A program made the position numbers and the translations under genes. Shown here one piece after another: positions 8,786 to 18,372 of a DNA stretch of 64,000 nucleotides (the stretch's first letter is position 1; every line of letters begins with the position of its first letter). Origin of the DNA: Sporosarcina sp. ANT_H38. GTDB taxonomy: Bacteria; Bacillota; Bacilli; Bacillales_A; Planococcaceae. The stretch covers positions 868,001 to 932,000 of the forward strand of contig NZ_VOBC01000001.1 of assembly GCF_008369195.1 (NCBI RefSeq), in the 5' to 3' direction. The notes beneath the pieces are model-generated. The model was not told the DNA's origin and did not search any database. It saw only the letters and a program-made list of their open reading frames with translations.

Positions 8786-9241
8786 ATGAAATGGAAAGAA
8801 GAACGACAAATTGATGCACCAATTGAAGTGGTATGGGCCCTATTTGAAGAGGAGCAGGCCGCACGCATTATGCCGAAAGTAATAGAAAATCGTTGGATTG
8901 TTAAAAAAACTGATATGAGGGGTTCAACCTATAACCAAACTTATCAAGAAGGAAAACGGAAAGAAACATATGTAGTGGAAATTACTGAATTCGAAGACAC
9001 AGCAAATCGTAAACATAAGCACATTCAATTTCAGCTTGCACGCACATTTGAAATGAAATTAGCATTTACATTGGAAAAAGCTAGTGAACACAAGACTAAA
9101 TTTATTTATTCTGGCTCTAATCGAGGGATTAATTTTGTGGGACGTGCGATGCTAAAACTGGGTAGTCGAAAAAACGGCAATCAAGTGATTCATGATTTTA
9201 TGGACCGAGTGGAAAAAGAGGCAACGCAAGACCGTACATAA
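8786..9241 (+). CDS. SRPBCC family protein
   Basis: The 151-residue protein begins with WKEERQIDAPIEVVWALF, the usual opening strand and helix of the SRPBCC/START-like hydrophobic ligand-binding fold, and ends with a long C-terminal helix (about residues 125-148). Such proteins bind lipophilic ligands or act as cyclases, but no catalytic residue can be assigned. ATG follows GAGGGGAGCC. It is monocistronic. Confidence 0.82.
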   Translation: MKWKEERQIDAPIEVVWALFEEEQAARIMPKVIENRWIVKKTDMRGSTYNQTYQEGKRKETYVVEITEFEDTANRKHKHIQFQLARTFEMKLAFTLEKASEHKTKFIYSGSNRGINFVGRAMLKLGSRKNGNQVIHDFMDRVEKEATQDRT

Positions 9242-9347
9242 AGCAAACAGGTAACGGATATTAATGTGATTCGGAATTGTATCAGAACCGGACACCAATA
9301 ATACGCTATCGAAATGAATGTAAAATGCCATCGTATAAAAAGAATGA

Positions 9348-9383
9348 AGAGGCCCAGGAATGATAGTTCATTCCTGGGCCTCT
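9348..9383. terminator. Bidirectional terminator
   Basis: Perfect 16-bp stem agaggcccaggaatga / tcattcctgggcctct with a 4-base loop. It lies between the convergent SRPBCC and DAACS genes. Confidence 0.85.
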
Positions 9384-9405
9384 AAAACGTTCTATAATGG
9401 ATTCT

Positions 9406-10632
9406 TTAAGCAGGTTTCTTTCGTTCTGTACGATCTACTACCGCGGCACCGACCATGTCACCTACGACATTGGTGGCGGTTCCACCCATGCCGATAATGG
9501 CGTCCACACCAGCGATTAATGCCACAACTTCAAGAGGTAGTCCAAACATCGTTAGAACGGCCGATAATGTAATTAAGCCTGCAGCTGGAACACCTGCTGT
9601 ACCAATTGACAGCAGTGTACCTATCACAATGATCATGAAAAAATCTGAGACGGAAAGGTTCAGGTTTGTAATGTTTGCAGCAAAGACAATTGATACGCCC
9701 ATGCGAAGTGCGCCCCCGTCAGAGTTGAACACGGCACCCAAAGGAAGAGCAAAATTTGCTGTCTTCTCTGAAATACCGGCTCTTTTTGTCGCTTCGATTG
9801 CGATAGGAAGAGAGGCGATACTACTGGATGTGAAAAAGGCGGTCGTATAGGCATCCTTTGTCTGCTTGAAAAAGTTAACGATAGGTGTACCGGATAATTT
9901 CAAGAAACTCGTATAGACGAATACCCACAGAATTAGGAGTCCTAAATAGAAAACCGCTGTAAATGTCAGTAATGCTTTAAAGGTCTCTAAGCCTTGACTG
10001 CCGAATGCAGTAGCACTGATGGCAAAAATTCCGATGGGTGCATATAACAAGACGCCACTCAAAATTTTGTAGAACATGATATTAAGTGCAGTGAACATCT
10101 TGTCTATCAATGCTCCGTATTCCATCATCTGCTTATCTGTGGAGAATTTCATCGTCGAAATTGCCATGCCGATAATGACTGCTACAAATAAGATGGCCAT
10201 CAAGTCGCCAGCGGTGAAAGCGGCAAAAATGTTCTTTGGCACTATTTGTAGTAACACATCGGAAAAATGGGGCATAATCGGTTTATCTACAGTCACATTG
10301 GGCAAGGTCATGTTGTTACCTGGAGCAAACCAAAGGGCGAGTGATAGTCCAATCAGAACGGCAGCCGCTGTGGTTGCCATATAATAGAGGACCAGTTTGC
10401 CACCAATCCGACCCAGTTGTGTAACATTCATTTGATTCACCGCTAAGACAACTGTGAGAAAAATGACTGGTAGAGCAACCAGGCTTAATAGATTTAATAG
10501 CAAAGTGCCTAATGGATTAAGAAAACCGACGTTAGTCCCGAAGACGATGCCAACAATCGCACCGAGGATAAAACCGGTAGTTATTTTCACGACAAAAGGA
10601 ATTTTTTTATATTTTCCCCATAAAGATTTCAA
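9406..10632 (-). CDS. Dicarboxylate/amino acid:cation symporter (DAACS)
   Basis: The 408-residue membrane protein belongs to the glutamate/aspartate/dicarboxylate transporter family. The serine-rich re-entrant loop TSSSIASLP and the helix 7 region ALPLGAVFNSDGGALRM are visible, as is the helix 8 segment GMGGTATNVVGD. The usual NMDGT of helix 7 reads NSDGG here, so cation or substrate binding may differ from classical GltP/DctA. The start is TTG at 10632, nine bases after AAGGTG. Single gene with terminator at 9348-9383. The substrate (glutamate, serine, cystine or a dicarboxylate) cannot be decided. Confidence 0.88.
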   Translation of the reverse strand: MKSLWGKYKKIPFVVKITTGFILGAIVGIVFGTNVGFLNPLGTLLLNLLSLVALPVIFLTVVLAVNQMNVTQLGRIGGKLVLYYMATTAAAVLIGLSLALWFAPGNNMTLPNVTVDKPIMPHFSDVLLQIVPKNIFAAFTAGDLMAILFVAVIIGMAISTMKFSTDKQMMEYGALIDKMFTALNIMFYKILSGVLLYAPIGIFAISATAFGSQGLETFKALLTFTAVFYLGLLILWVFVYTSFLKLSGTPIVNFFKQTKDAYTTAFFTSSSIASLPIAIEATKRAGISEKTANFALPLGAVFNSDGGALRMGVSIVFAANITNLNLSVSDFFMIIVIGTLLSIGTAGVPAAGLITLSAVLTMFGLPLEVVALIAGVDAIIGMGGTATNVVGDMVGAAVVDRTERKKPA

Positions 10633-10890
10633 TGGTTTATCACCTTTTTTATTAAGATTTTTCGTACTCTATATGTTAACACAAAAAAGGTGCCCAGTAA
10701 TATTCTACTTACTTCCTCTAAAATTAACCTGAAAACAGTAAGAAAAGTAAAACTCGTTTGTCTGGTTAATCATACTTAAAACTCTAATTGCATCTTCCTC
10801 AAATTTCCATCGGTTTTATAGACTCTCCCTGTAGCTGCTGAAGCCTTCGGGATGCCTTACTAATTGTGTACATTTATTAGCCCAAAAGAT

Positions 10891-10930
10891 AATCCCTTAC
10901 TCATTCAATTAATTGAATGAGTAAGGGATT
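10891..10930 (-). terminator. Terminator of the NlpC/P60 gene
   Basis: Perfect 20-bp inverted repeat (aatcccttactcattcaatt and its complement), lying directly after the stop of the minus-strand hydrolase gene. Confidence 0.85.
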
Positions 10931-10934
10931 CTGC

Positions 10935-11762
10935 TTACAATCGTTTAAAACTATGGAATTTTGATTTCCAATAGCTGTCGCTTAAACTCTTCACTTCTGA
11001 TTTCTTGCCTCCAGAGTGGACGAACTTATTATTGCCAATGTAAATGCCAACATGCGAAATTCCTTTACGATATGTATTTTCGAAAAAGACTAAATCACCT
11101 GGCTTGGGGGAGCTTACTTTCTTCGATTGATCAAATTGGCTAAGCGATGAGCGAGAGATGTTTTTTCCTGCTTGCTTGAACGCATATTGTACGAACCCAC
11201 TACAATCAAACCCTTTTTTTGTCGTGCCACCAAACAAGTAAGGTATACCTGTCAGTTTCATTGCCTCATCTACAACGCTTCGAGAAGCTGTCGATGATGT
11301 AGAAGGTGTTTTGCTTACACTTGTCAAAAGTGATGCAAGCATCCAGCCGGATTTACCGTTGACTTTTACGTGAAACCAAACAGTGCTCCCTACCTTTTTT
11401 TGCTGTGAAACCGTCACCGTAGCCCCTTTTTTTACCGTAGTAACAATTTTATTGTTTTTTCCAGCAGCGGAATAGACAGTAGCATTGGATTTTGCCTTAA
11501 AGGTTCCCGTCTTTGTCGTAGCGTTGTTAGACGATGAATTGCTGCTTTTTTGTGATGTTTTCAAGACTTGTTTTGGATATAGTTTATCAGACTTTAAACC
11601 ATTCCATTTTTTTAAATCGATTATGGACACTTTAGTTGATTTTGAAATGGTCCATAACGACTCCCCAGATCGGACTGTATGTGTACTTGCTTCTGTATTA
11701 GTAATTGCGATTCCGAATGTTAAGGTACCTGCTAAGAGTAGTGAACATGCAAATTTTTTCAT
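10935..11762 (-). CDS. LysM-SH3-NlpC/P60 peptidoglycan endopeptidase
   Basis: The secreted 275-residue cell wall hydrolase has a signal peptide (residues 1-26, cleavage near TEAST) and a LysM repeat at about 27-70 (HTVRSGESLWTISKST) for wall binding. A Ser/Asn linker and an SH3b domain (about 88-147) follow, then a C-terminal NlpC/P60 domain (about 165-275). The catalytic residues are Cys187 (FDCSGF), His237 (HVGIYIG) and His249 (FVHSGG). The family cuts gamma-D-Glu to meso-DAP or Lys peptide stems. A decayed paralogue lies at 14866-15372 on the other side of the acyltransferase gene. Confidence 0.93.
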   Translation of the reverse strand: MKKFACSLLLAGTLTFGIAITNTEASTHTVRSGESLWTISKSTKVSIIDLKKWNGLKSDKLYPKQVLKTSQKSSNSSSNNATTKTGTFKAKSNATVYSAAGKNNKIVTTVKKGATVTVSQQKKVGSTVWFHVKVNGKSGWMLASLLTSVSKTPSTSSTASRSVVDEAMKLTGIPYLFGGTTKKGFDCSGFVQYAFKQAGKNISRSSLSQFDQSKKVSSPKPGDLVFFENTYRKGISHVGIYIGNNKFVHSGGKKSEVKSLSDSYWKSKFHSFKRL

Positions 11763-12368
11763 TATGTATTTCAGCCGCCTTTTCTATGAAACATTGATTG
11801 GTCAATGTTTCTACCTTTATATTAGGGAATTGAATAAGTAAGTACAACGCTAATTTCGTTACAAATTCATTACAAGGTCGTAAAATTTACGGGATATTTT
11901 GGAGGGGGTTCCATATAGGAGGATATGTGGTGGGTTTTGTATACCTGTGTAAAAACAAATCAACATCATATATCCTTTTGTGTTATTTTTTTACACAGGG
12001 GCTGTATTCAAAATGGAAATATAGATGACGTATATTGTGATATTGCATACAAACATAAAGGCCTACTTCAAATAACAGACGTAGGCCAATTTTATTTGGA
12101 GAGATTCATAATGATAGTGGAACAGTTGGAATTGTAAAGGGGATAGGGAAAGTGTATACCAGTTATCCGGGGGGATTGTATCGTTGCGATTTGCGAAGAA
12201 AACAAGTTTATTGGACAAGGATTGCTCAATTCGAAGCTTGGAATATGCTAAACGTATTTAAGTGATTTTTAGGGGAGTTGGATCGTAAGCATTTTGTTGA
12301 TTTCGGGAACAAGGTACTAACGCAATTCAGCCAACTTAACATAGAGCAATAAACTGTGAGAATACTGC
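11763..12368. other. Duplicated upstream region of the hydrolase, no gene
   Basis: The first 300 bases align with 15373-15690, the matching position upstream of the decayed hydrolase copy, so the duplication included the promoter region. A hairpin with stem ggcctac/gtaggcc (12060-12087) followed by aattttattt looks like a plus-strand terminator. Beyond it only short open fragments remain, for example one containing GNKVLTQFSQLNIEQ, with no recognisable gene. Confidence 0.5.
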
Positions 12369-12406
12369 AAAATCCCCTTACGTCTTATGTGGCGTGAGGG
12401 GATTTT
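12369..12406. terminator. Terminator hairpin
   Basis: Fourteen-base stem aaaatccccttacg / cgtgaggggatttt with one wobble, A-rich before and T-rich after. It is about 170 bases beyond the stop of the minus-strand acyltransferase and may serve that gene or a lost plus-strand gene. Confidence 0.6.
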
Positions 12407-12577
12407 CCAGTATATAATATGTTAATTAATTTCGGGTACCAGGTTCATCACTTCTAAGACAGCTCAATTTAGAGCACTGAACCAGGTTTTAATCGTGTTT
12501 TCGGTAAAAATTTGTAGCAAAGACCAAGTTCTACGACTGGAAGTGGATGTTCAATGGACTATTCTAGGTTCAGCATT

Positions 12578-14581
12578 TTACTTGGCATCTAGACTTTCTA
12601 AAGCTTCTTTCAACGGTTTCTTTAAAGCTGGAGCTAATGTTTTTACGTACTGTGCAGTAAGATGGTTATTGTCGCGATAAACTATTACATTCCCAATGAC
12701 AGGATAGCAAGTTGTATCATCACAGAAATAATCAGTCAAATCCGCAAAAATGACGTTAGATGGAATACCCTCTGTATTTTCCCATGGCAATACTTTCGAT
12801 ACCCCTTGATCTCGTGGAATTGCACAATCTAATGGGGTGTCTGCATTTTCTAAACAACTCGGAATATCCTCTTTCATACGTGGATTATCTCGCACCGCGA
12901 ATATTGTCGTAATGCCTTCGAGTTGCTTCCACTGACCGATATATCCGACCGGAACTGTATCATACTTATTTAACGTAGAAGTCGTAAATACTAAATCAGG
13001 TGGATCTTCTTTTAATTGTTCTATTAAGTTCTCATTCCACTCTAAACAAGCTTCAGTTAAATGATTTTGCGAGTCGTCGTTTGTAAAGCGACAGCCATCA
13101 TGATTGTACAAATCAAGTTGGAAATTAAGCTCCTCGGCCAAAATTTCTAGAGCTGGAAACCAATGTCCTGAATGCGAGCCACCAACTAATGCAATTGTAT
13201 AGTCCGGATTTTCCGACTCTCCATAAAGACATTTCTTTACTTCAATTTGATCTTTTGCTAAACACTCTTTTTGACCATAAAATGACGGTAAATCTAGCTT
13301 AATATCTAGCAGAGATGGAATGGGTTCAAGTCCTTTAGTTGGCTCAATATTGTCATAGATAGCCCTCGCACCAGGATAATCCTTATCATTGAGACTTGTA
13401 ACAACCGTTTCTGCCTTCACGTTATCAATATAAAATGAAACTAGGATTGTTGAGATACCTGTAATACATAGCATCACTGACAATAAAGCGACAACTTTTC
13501 CCTTCATTTTCCTAATATCAATCTTCGATACGGGCGCTTCAATTAATTTTGTCGAAATATATGATAACACTAATGTCACGATTAAAATTAAGACACCGTC
13601 AATAATGGGAACTGTCTTCGTTTTCATATAGGATTGATAGAATATTAAAAGTGGCCAATGCCATAAGTAAATGCCGTATGTAAGTCCACCTAAAAACATT
13701 AGTGGCTTTAAACTTAAAATACGATCGACCCCAAAACGCGTACTATTTTCAGAGGCGACGATCATTAATATGACACCACTAATAGGTACTAACGCTAAAT
13801 ATCCTGGGAATACCGTTGACACAGGTAATAAAACCCCCGTTAGACAAACAATGAGTAATCCAATCCAGCCGAGCAATGTATTTATCCATTTATTCAAAAA
13901 TAGATAAGGTAAAATCAATGCTAACAAACCACCAACACTAAATTCCCACATTCGGGCAAATGTATCAAAATACGCCCATGGTTGATTTAGGTTTGTTTGA
14001 TAAATCGAATAACTAATGGAACCTGTAAAAATAATGATCAAAGCGACTAAAAACGTTTTCCGCACAGGCGTTTTGAACACTTTTTGTGCGAGGAAATATA
14101 CCGTTATAATTAAAAGCGGCCAAATAATATAAAACTGTACTTGCACACCAAGTGACCAATAATGCTGAAATGGACTAGCAGAATTATCTTGTGCTAAATA
14201 GTCAACTGCATCAAACGCTAAGCGCCAGTTTTCATAATAAAGTGTAGACGCAGTCATATGTTTAATGATTTCGCCCCATTCGATTTGAGGTAAAAACACT
14301 AATGACAAACCTCCGATGATAACAATAACCAACAAAGCTTGCGTAAATAACCTTCTAGATAATCCTAAAAGAAACTCTCCAAGATTTACTGCGCCCGTTC
14401 TCTCTATTCGAGATAGAAGAGACATCGTAATTAAAAATCCTGAAAGAATAAAAAATACATCTACTCCTCCAGACACTCTACCAAACCAAATATGATAGAC
14501 AGCAATGAGTAAAGTTGCAATCGTTCTAATCCCTTCAATTTCCGGGCGATACCTCTTCTCAGGCTTTTTTAAGTCCGTCAT
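12578..14581 (-). CDS. OatA-like membrane O-acyltransferase with SGNH domain
   Basis: The 667-residue protein has an N-terminal acyltransferase-3 membrane domain (about residues 1-375, ten or more helices) and a C-terminal extracellular SGNH/GDSL-like domain (about 420-667). The first half starts YRPEIEGIRTIATLLIAVYH, which carries the conserved histidine. The nucleophile is Ser469 (GGSHSG), with Asp637 and His640 (DNNHLT) completing the triad. Proteins of this layout O-acetylate peptidoglycan (OatA) or other surface glycans. It sits between an intact wall hydrolase and its decayed copy, so modification of the same wall is plausible. The start ATG at 14581 gives the usual short cytoplasmic tail. 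Confidence 0.88.
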   Translation of the reverse strand: MTDLKKPEKRYRPEIEGIRTIATLLIAVYHIWFGRVSGGVDVFFILSGFLITMSLLSRIERTGAVNLGEFLLGLSRRLFTQALLVIVIIGGLSLVFLPQIEWGEIIKHMTASTLYYENWRLAFDAVDYLAQDNSASPFQHYWSLGVQVQFYIIWPLLIITVYFLAQKVFKTPVRKTFLVALIIIFTGSISYSIYQTNLNQPWAYFDTFARMWEFSVGGLLALILPYLFLNKWINTLLGWIGLLIVCLTGVLLPVSTVFPGYLALVPISGVILMIVASENSTRFGVDRILSLKPLMFLGGLTYGIYLWHWPLLIFYQSYMKTKTVPIIDGVLILIVTLVLSYISTKLIEAPVSKIDIRKMKGKVVALLSVMLCITGISTILVSFYIDNVKAETVVTSLNDKDYPGARAIYDNIEPTKGLEPIPSLLDIKLDLPSFYGQKECLAKDQIEVKKCLYGESENPDYTIALVGGSHSGHWFPALEILAEELNFQLDLYNHDGCRFTNDDSQNHLTEACLEWNENLIEQLKEDPPDLVFTTSTLNKYDTVPVGYIGQWKQLEGITTIFAVRDNPRMKEDIPSCLENADTPLDCAIPRDQGVSKVLPWENTEGIPSNVIFADLTDYFCDDTTCYPVIGNVIVYRDNNHLTAQYVKTLAPALKKPLKEALESLDAK

Positions 14582-14735
14582 AGGATAATCCTATCCATTC
14601 TAAATAACAAAATTATTATCCCCCTGTAAATACTAAGTAACTCAACTTTCGCACTCAATAAAAAAGTATGACTAGTTGGCTGTACTAGCTATGTGGCTTA
14701 GTCAATAGGTCATTGACAATTTCATAAATAATAAA

Positions 14736-14865
14736 AACGAATGGCTCGCTATTCTTAGCATCGACTGTACGCTTTCCACACAAGAAATTGTTCGGATCTA
14801 CGGCATGCACTGGGATATTGAGGTGTTCTTAAGACGGTCGCTGATTTCGCCCTGCAAAAGTTGAG
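14736..14865 (+). mobile_element. IS4-family transposase relic
   Basis: A plus-strand frame of about 40 codons reads WLAILS, then TLSTQEIVRIYGMHWDIEVF. This is the conserved block near the C-terminal catalytic glutamate of IS4-type transposases (normally YGMRW.IE.FF). Stops bound it on the left, and at about 14866 the sequence turns into the decayed hydrolase gene. No terminal inverted repeats or target duplication could be seen, so only a fragment survives. Confidence 0.7.
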
Positions 14866-15372
14866 TAAGTATGTTATACCTATCAACTTCATCGCCACAT
14901 CAACAACGACTCGAGAAGTAGTCGACGATTTAGAAGGTATTTTGCTGACACTTGTCAAAAGAAATTCAATCCTCCAGATGGAATTACCGTTAACTTTTAC
15001 ATGAAACAAAACACTGAACCCAATTTTTTTTTTTTTGAAACAGTCACCGTAGCAACAATTTTATTGGTTGTACCAGCAGCAGAATAGACAGTGGCATTGG
15101 CTTTTGCAAAAGGTTCGGGTCTTTGTCGTAGCGTTGCCAGACGATGAATTACTGTTTTGTGGTTATGTTTGCAAGACTTTGTTTGGATAGAGTCTGTCCG
15201 ACTTTAAATCATTCCATTTTTGGACATTGGTTATGGACACTTTAGTTGTTTTTTTAATTGGTCCATAAAGAATTCTCAAATCGGACTTTGTGTGTGCTTG
15301 CTTCTGAATTAGTAATTGCCATTCCGAATGTCAAGGTATCTGCTAAGAGTAGTGAACATTCATTTTTACGTT
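14866..15372 (-). pseudogene. Decayed paralogue of the LysM-SH3-NlpC/P60 gene
   Basis: Read on the minus strand this matches the first 170 or so codons of the gene at 10935-11762 at clearly recognisable nucleotide level: signal peptide, LysM and SH3b parts. It has many small insertions and deletions, a homopolymer run of 14 T at about 15025-15038, a lost start codon near 15370, and no catalytic NlpC/P60 domain, which is replaced by the IS4 relic. It is a non-functional duplicate. Confidence 0.85.
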
Positions 15373-16232
15373 ATTTATTTAAGTTGACTTTTCTATAAAT
15401 CATTGGTTTATCAATGATTCCATCATAATATTAGGGGATTTATAATAAAATTACAAGATTAATTTTGTTATAAAATAATAACATTTTTGTGATAAACGAG
15501 GGGTATGTTGGGGTGGTTTCCAACTTAAAGGATTTGTAGTTAATTTTGTATGCTAATATTAACAAATTAAGTATTAAAAAATTTAAATGTTATATTTTTA
15601 AACTGTATGCGTTTAAAAAGGAAAATACAGATGGCATTACTAAGTTGTGATTGGTACGATAAAGATGTTTACCTAAGTGTACTTCGTGATTTCATTGATT
15701 TATTTATATGAGTTATGGTGCGAGGGGGCTCGGCATTCATTGTATGGTGACTGATTCTTAGGGTTGGTCTTCTATTAAGAATTTATGTGATTGATACAGG
15801 CTGTCTAACACTTAGATATAACTAGTATTTTTAAAAAATTTGTACTGCAGGTTTAATCTTTAAGAAACTTTACACGAATAAAAAAGGTGCCAAGTACAAA
15901 CACGATTTGGAATCGAGTCAGTACTTGGTACCTTAAATTTGCTAATAATCATTCTTAAGTTTCTTAGTGACCTATTTGTTGTGTCTAAGAAAATACAAAA
16001 CGCACAAAGTAATAAATGCAACAAAATAATTTATAGAGTGATTGAGATGAGTCAAGAAATTTTGTAAGACCGTCTAGATGTGAAGAAAAAGAGTAGACAC
16101 TATCAGTTCTAAAAGAGAGCGAGGAGTACATTTAATTTTGGTCGAATGGGGATTTGTGTACCAACTCGAATTAATTTAAGGTACTTATAGTGCGCGGAAT
16201 TTGAATTGAATCAGTGAAAAGGGGGGGACTGG
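15373..16232. other. Intergenic with duplicated leader DNA and a minus-strand terminator
   Basis: The left 300 bases are the diverged duplicate of 11763-12090. A 14-bp hairpin at 15884-15934 (aaggtgccaagtac / gtacttggtacctt) is followed on the minus strand by CCTTTTTTATT, so it looks like a real terminator. No intact gene precedes it on that strand, suggesting a lost gene between 15.95 and 16.2 kb. Confidence 0.5.
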
Positions 16233-16400
16233 TTGATAAAGTTACGTAGAAAAGAAAGAAGAAAGAACAAAAATGAGCGTTACACCATTTTGGATTTTAT
16301 AGTTGACGTATTATTTTGGATACCGGAATTATTGTTTTTGCCTTTTCGTTTATTGTTTATTGGTGGAAGGTATCTGTTTCGACTATTTTCTGATTTTTGA
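16233..16400 (+). CDS. Small membrane protein, 55 residues
   Basis: A TTG start follows AAAAGGGGGGG by six bases and opens a frame of 55 codons. The product has a strongly basic N-terminus (KLRRKERRKNKNER) and then one long hydrophobic segment (FIVDVLFWIPELLFLPFRL), ending in RLFSDF. I recall similar short proteins with an IPELL...PFRLL segment in other Bacillales, but give no function. A terminator hairpin follows at 16442-16483. The strong ribosome binding site, coherent composition and terminator support a real gene. Confidence 0.65.
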   Translation: MIKLRRKERRKNKNERYTILDFIVDVLFWIPELLFLPFRLLFIGGRYLFRLFSDF

Positions 16401-16441
16401 CAAGCATAAAAAAGTGGAAGAATCTTGAATGCAAAATATCG

Positions 16442-16483
16442 GCCTAGTACCACCTGAAATTAGAATTTCAGCTGCTACTAGGT
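16442..16483 (+). terminator. Terminator after the 55-residue ORF
   Basis: Long hairpin gcctagta..cctgaaatt / aatttcag..tactaggt with a small internal mismatch, about 40 bases after the stop of the small membrane protein. Confidence 0.6.
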
Positions 16484-16607
16484 CGATGCAATATTGAATA
16501 CTTGATAAGTAATGTAATGATACAACTAAAATCTATCTACAGGGATGTATGTGACACTAGAGTGTCACACAGACGCTTAAAAAGCTAAGTATTCTGAATG
16601 TGTTAGT

Positions 16608-16751
16608 TTAGTTACAACAGTGGCCGTCGTCATGTGAATTTCCAATAAAAGTAGCACCAACGATGATGAGTAATATGAATAATACGACGATTATCTCGAA
16701 ACCTGATCCTTTTCCGGAATGACAAACATTCTCGCAACTTTCAGAAGACAT
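16608..16751 (-). CDS. YjcZ-family putative sporulation protein
   Basis: The 47-residue protein has one hydrophobic helix, GFEIIVVLFILLIIVGATFI, the hallmark of the YjcZ/YoeF family of tiny sporulation-associated membrane proteins. It is flanked by Cys residues at both ends (SESCENVC and a C-terminal CCN). The frame is open further upstream to 16940, but AAAAGGGGGAAATAAG places the start at ATG 16751. The Cys- and His-bearing tail is unusual and could bind metal, which is inference only. Confidence 0.8.
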   Translation of the reverse strand: MSSESCENVCHSGKGSGFEIIVVLFILLIIVGATFIGNSHDDGHCCN

Positions 16752-17283
16752 CTTATTTCCCCCTTTTCTACCTTCAATAATAGAATATGAGCAAGTTTCG
16801 AAAAACATAGGGCGGTTGGAAAGAATTTTAAAAAGAAAAGTGTGAAATATCTTCTTGGCGCAACAGGCAACAGGCATTAGACAGTTAATCGGTGGGTGCC
16901 CACTAGCGTAGCGTGGGTGTAAAAAAGTAATATATTTCATTAAATGAAATTTAATGCTTTTATAAGAATTAAAAATCTCCTAATATAGTTAAGGAAATGA
17001 CGACTAAATCAGTGCCAAACACTAACAAAGAGAGGTCATTCATCAATAGTCAAAGTGGAAATTTAATCTTTCGTCAATGCTTATTGAATCTCCGCACCAA
17101 TATATTGGCTAGTGTCGGGTGAATGACACTATTCAGCGAATACGCTACAATTACATAAAGTAAAACGAATCTCATCATATTTAATAGGTTGAGATTCTTA
17201 CTGTATAAATGTATATTCTGATGAATAGTCATAATTGCACCTTACACAGACACTAAACAATATTGAAGTGAGGAAAACAACAG
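16752..17283. other. Intergenic, no gene recognised
   Basis: Contains the promoter sides of the YjcZ-like gene and the metallophosphoesterase gene. A weak hairpin gaatctca / tgagattc occurs at about 17167-17197. No ORF with a ribosome binding site was seen. Confidence 0.4.
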
Positions 17284-18372
17284 ATGCCAATCACAACGAA
17301 TTTACTGATTTTGCTAGCATTAGTAATCTATTCACTGTTATGTTTTTATATCGGTTACAACGGCTGGGTATGGCTGAAAACGACGAAATTCGCTGCCTAC
17401 AAGAAGACCTATATCATTCTAATGGTCTTACTTAGTTTGTCCTTTTTCATAGGACGGTTTTGGTCATGGATTGCCATCCAATTCATCGGCGGATTTTGGC
17501 TTGTACTATTTGGTTATAGTTTACTACTATTACCCATGATCAATCTCGCCGTCTACCTATTGAAAAAGAAATGGCTTTTTCAAATCGGATTAGGGACAAT
17601 CTTATTCTTCGTTGTTTTGCTTATCTTTGGTTCGTACAATGCTTGGAATTCGGTTGTCACAACGTATGAGGTGGCCATTGACAAATCAGCAACAGAAAAA
17701 GAGTTAAAACTTGTTGTTGTTTCTGATCTTCATCTAGGGGGAATTGTCGGTGAAAAGCATCTTGAACGTTTAGTTGAAGAGGTTGAGACATTACGCCCCG
17801 ATCTAATCTTAATTCCCGGTGATATAATCGATGACTACATCGCTCCATACATGGATAAAGAGATGGGTAAAACATTGGGTAAACTACATGCACCTCTTGG
17901 CGTTTACGCGGTACCGGGGAATCATGATTATTATGGCAATGATGTTGATCAATTAGTCATCGAAATGGAGAAAATCGGCATTCGTGTACTAGCAGACGAA
18001 ACAGCACTCGTTGCCGATGATTTTTACATCGTTGGGCGAAAGGATCTTGCAGCAAAGAGTAGGATGACAACTACTGAATTAGTTGCCGATTTAGACCAGA
18101 ACAAACCACTAATTATGATGGATCATCAGCCCGTTGAATTTGACGAGGCAAGTTACAATGGCATAGATTTACTGTTATCGGGTCATACGCATAGAGGTCA
18201 ACTATTCCCGGCTAATCTAATTACTCGATTAATCTTTGAGAATCATTATGGCTATTTAAAAAAAGATGATCTTCACTCAATTGTAACTTCGGGTTTTGGT
18301 ACATGGGGACCCCCTATTAGAATCGGTAGCCGTGCTGAAATCGTAGAAATAAATCTCAAATTCCAGAATTGA
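17284..18372 (+). CDS. Membrane-anchored metallophosphoesterase
   Basis: The 362-residue protein has four N-terminal membrane helices (within residues 5-120) followed by a calcineurin-like phosphoesterase domain of the YkuE/YaeI type. The metal-binding motifs are all present: SDLHLGG (Asp148, His150), PGDIID, GNHDYYGN and SGHTHRGQ. The multi-helix anchor is longer than in YkuE. Such enzymes hydrolyse phosphodiesters, possibly lipid-linked; the substrate is unknown. ATG at 17284 follows GTGAGG at about ten bases. Single gene. Confidence 0.88.
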   Translation: MPITTNLLILLALVIYSLLCFYIGYNGWVWLKTTKFAAYKKTYIILMVLLSLSFFIGRFWSWIAIQFIGGFWLVLFGYSLLLLPMINLAVYLLKKKWLFQIGLGTILFFVVLLIFGSYNAWNSVVTTYEVAIDKSATEKELKLVVVSDLHLGGIVGEKHLERLVEEVETLRPDLILIPGDIIDDYIAPYMDKEMGKTLGKLHAPLGVYAVPGNHDYYGNDVDQLVIEMEKIGIRVLADETALVADDFYIVGRKDLAAKSRMTTTELVADLDQNKPLIMMDHQPVEFDEASYNGIDLLLSGHTHRGQLFPANLITRLIFENHYGYLKKDDLHSIVTSGFGTWGPPIRIGSRAEIVEINLKFQN

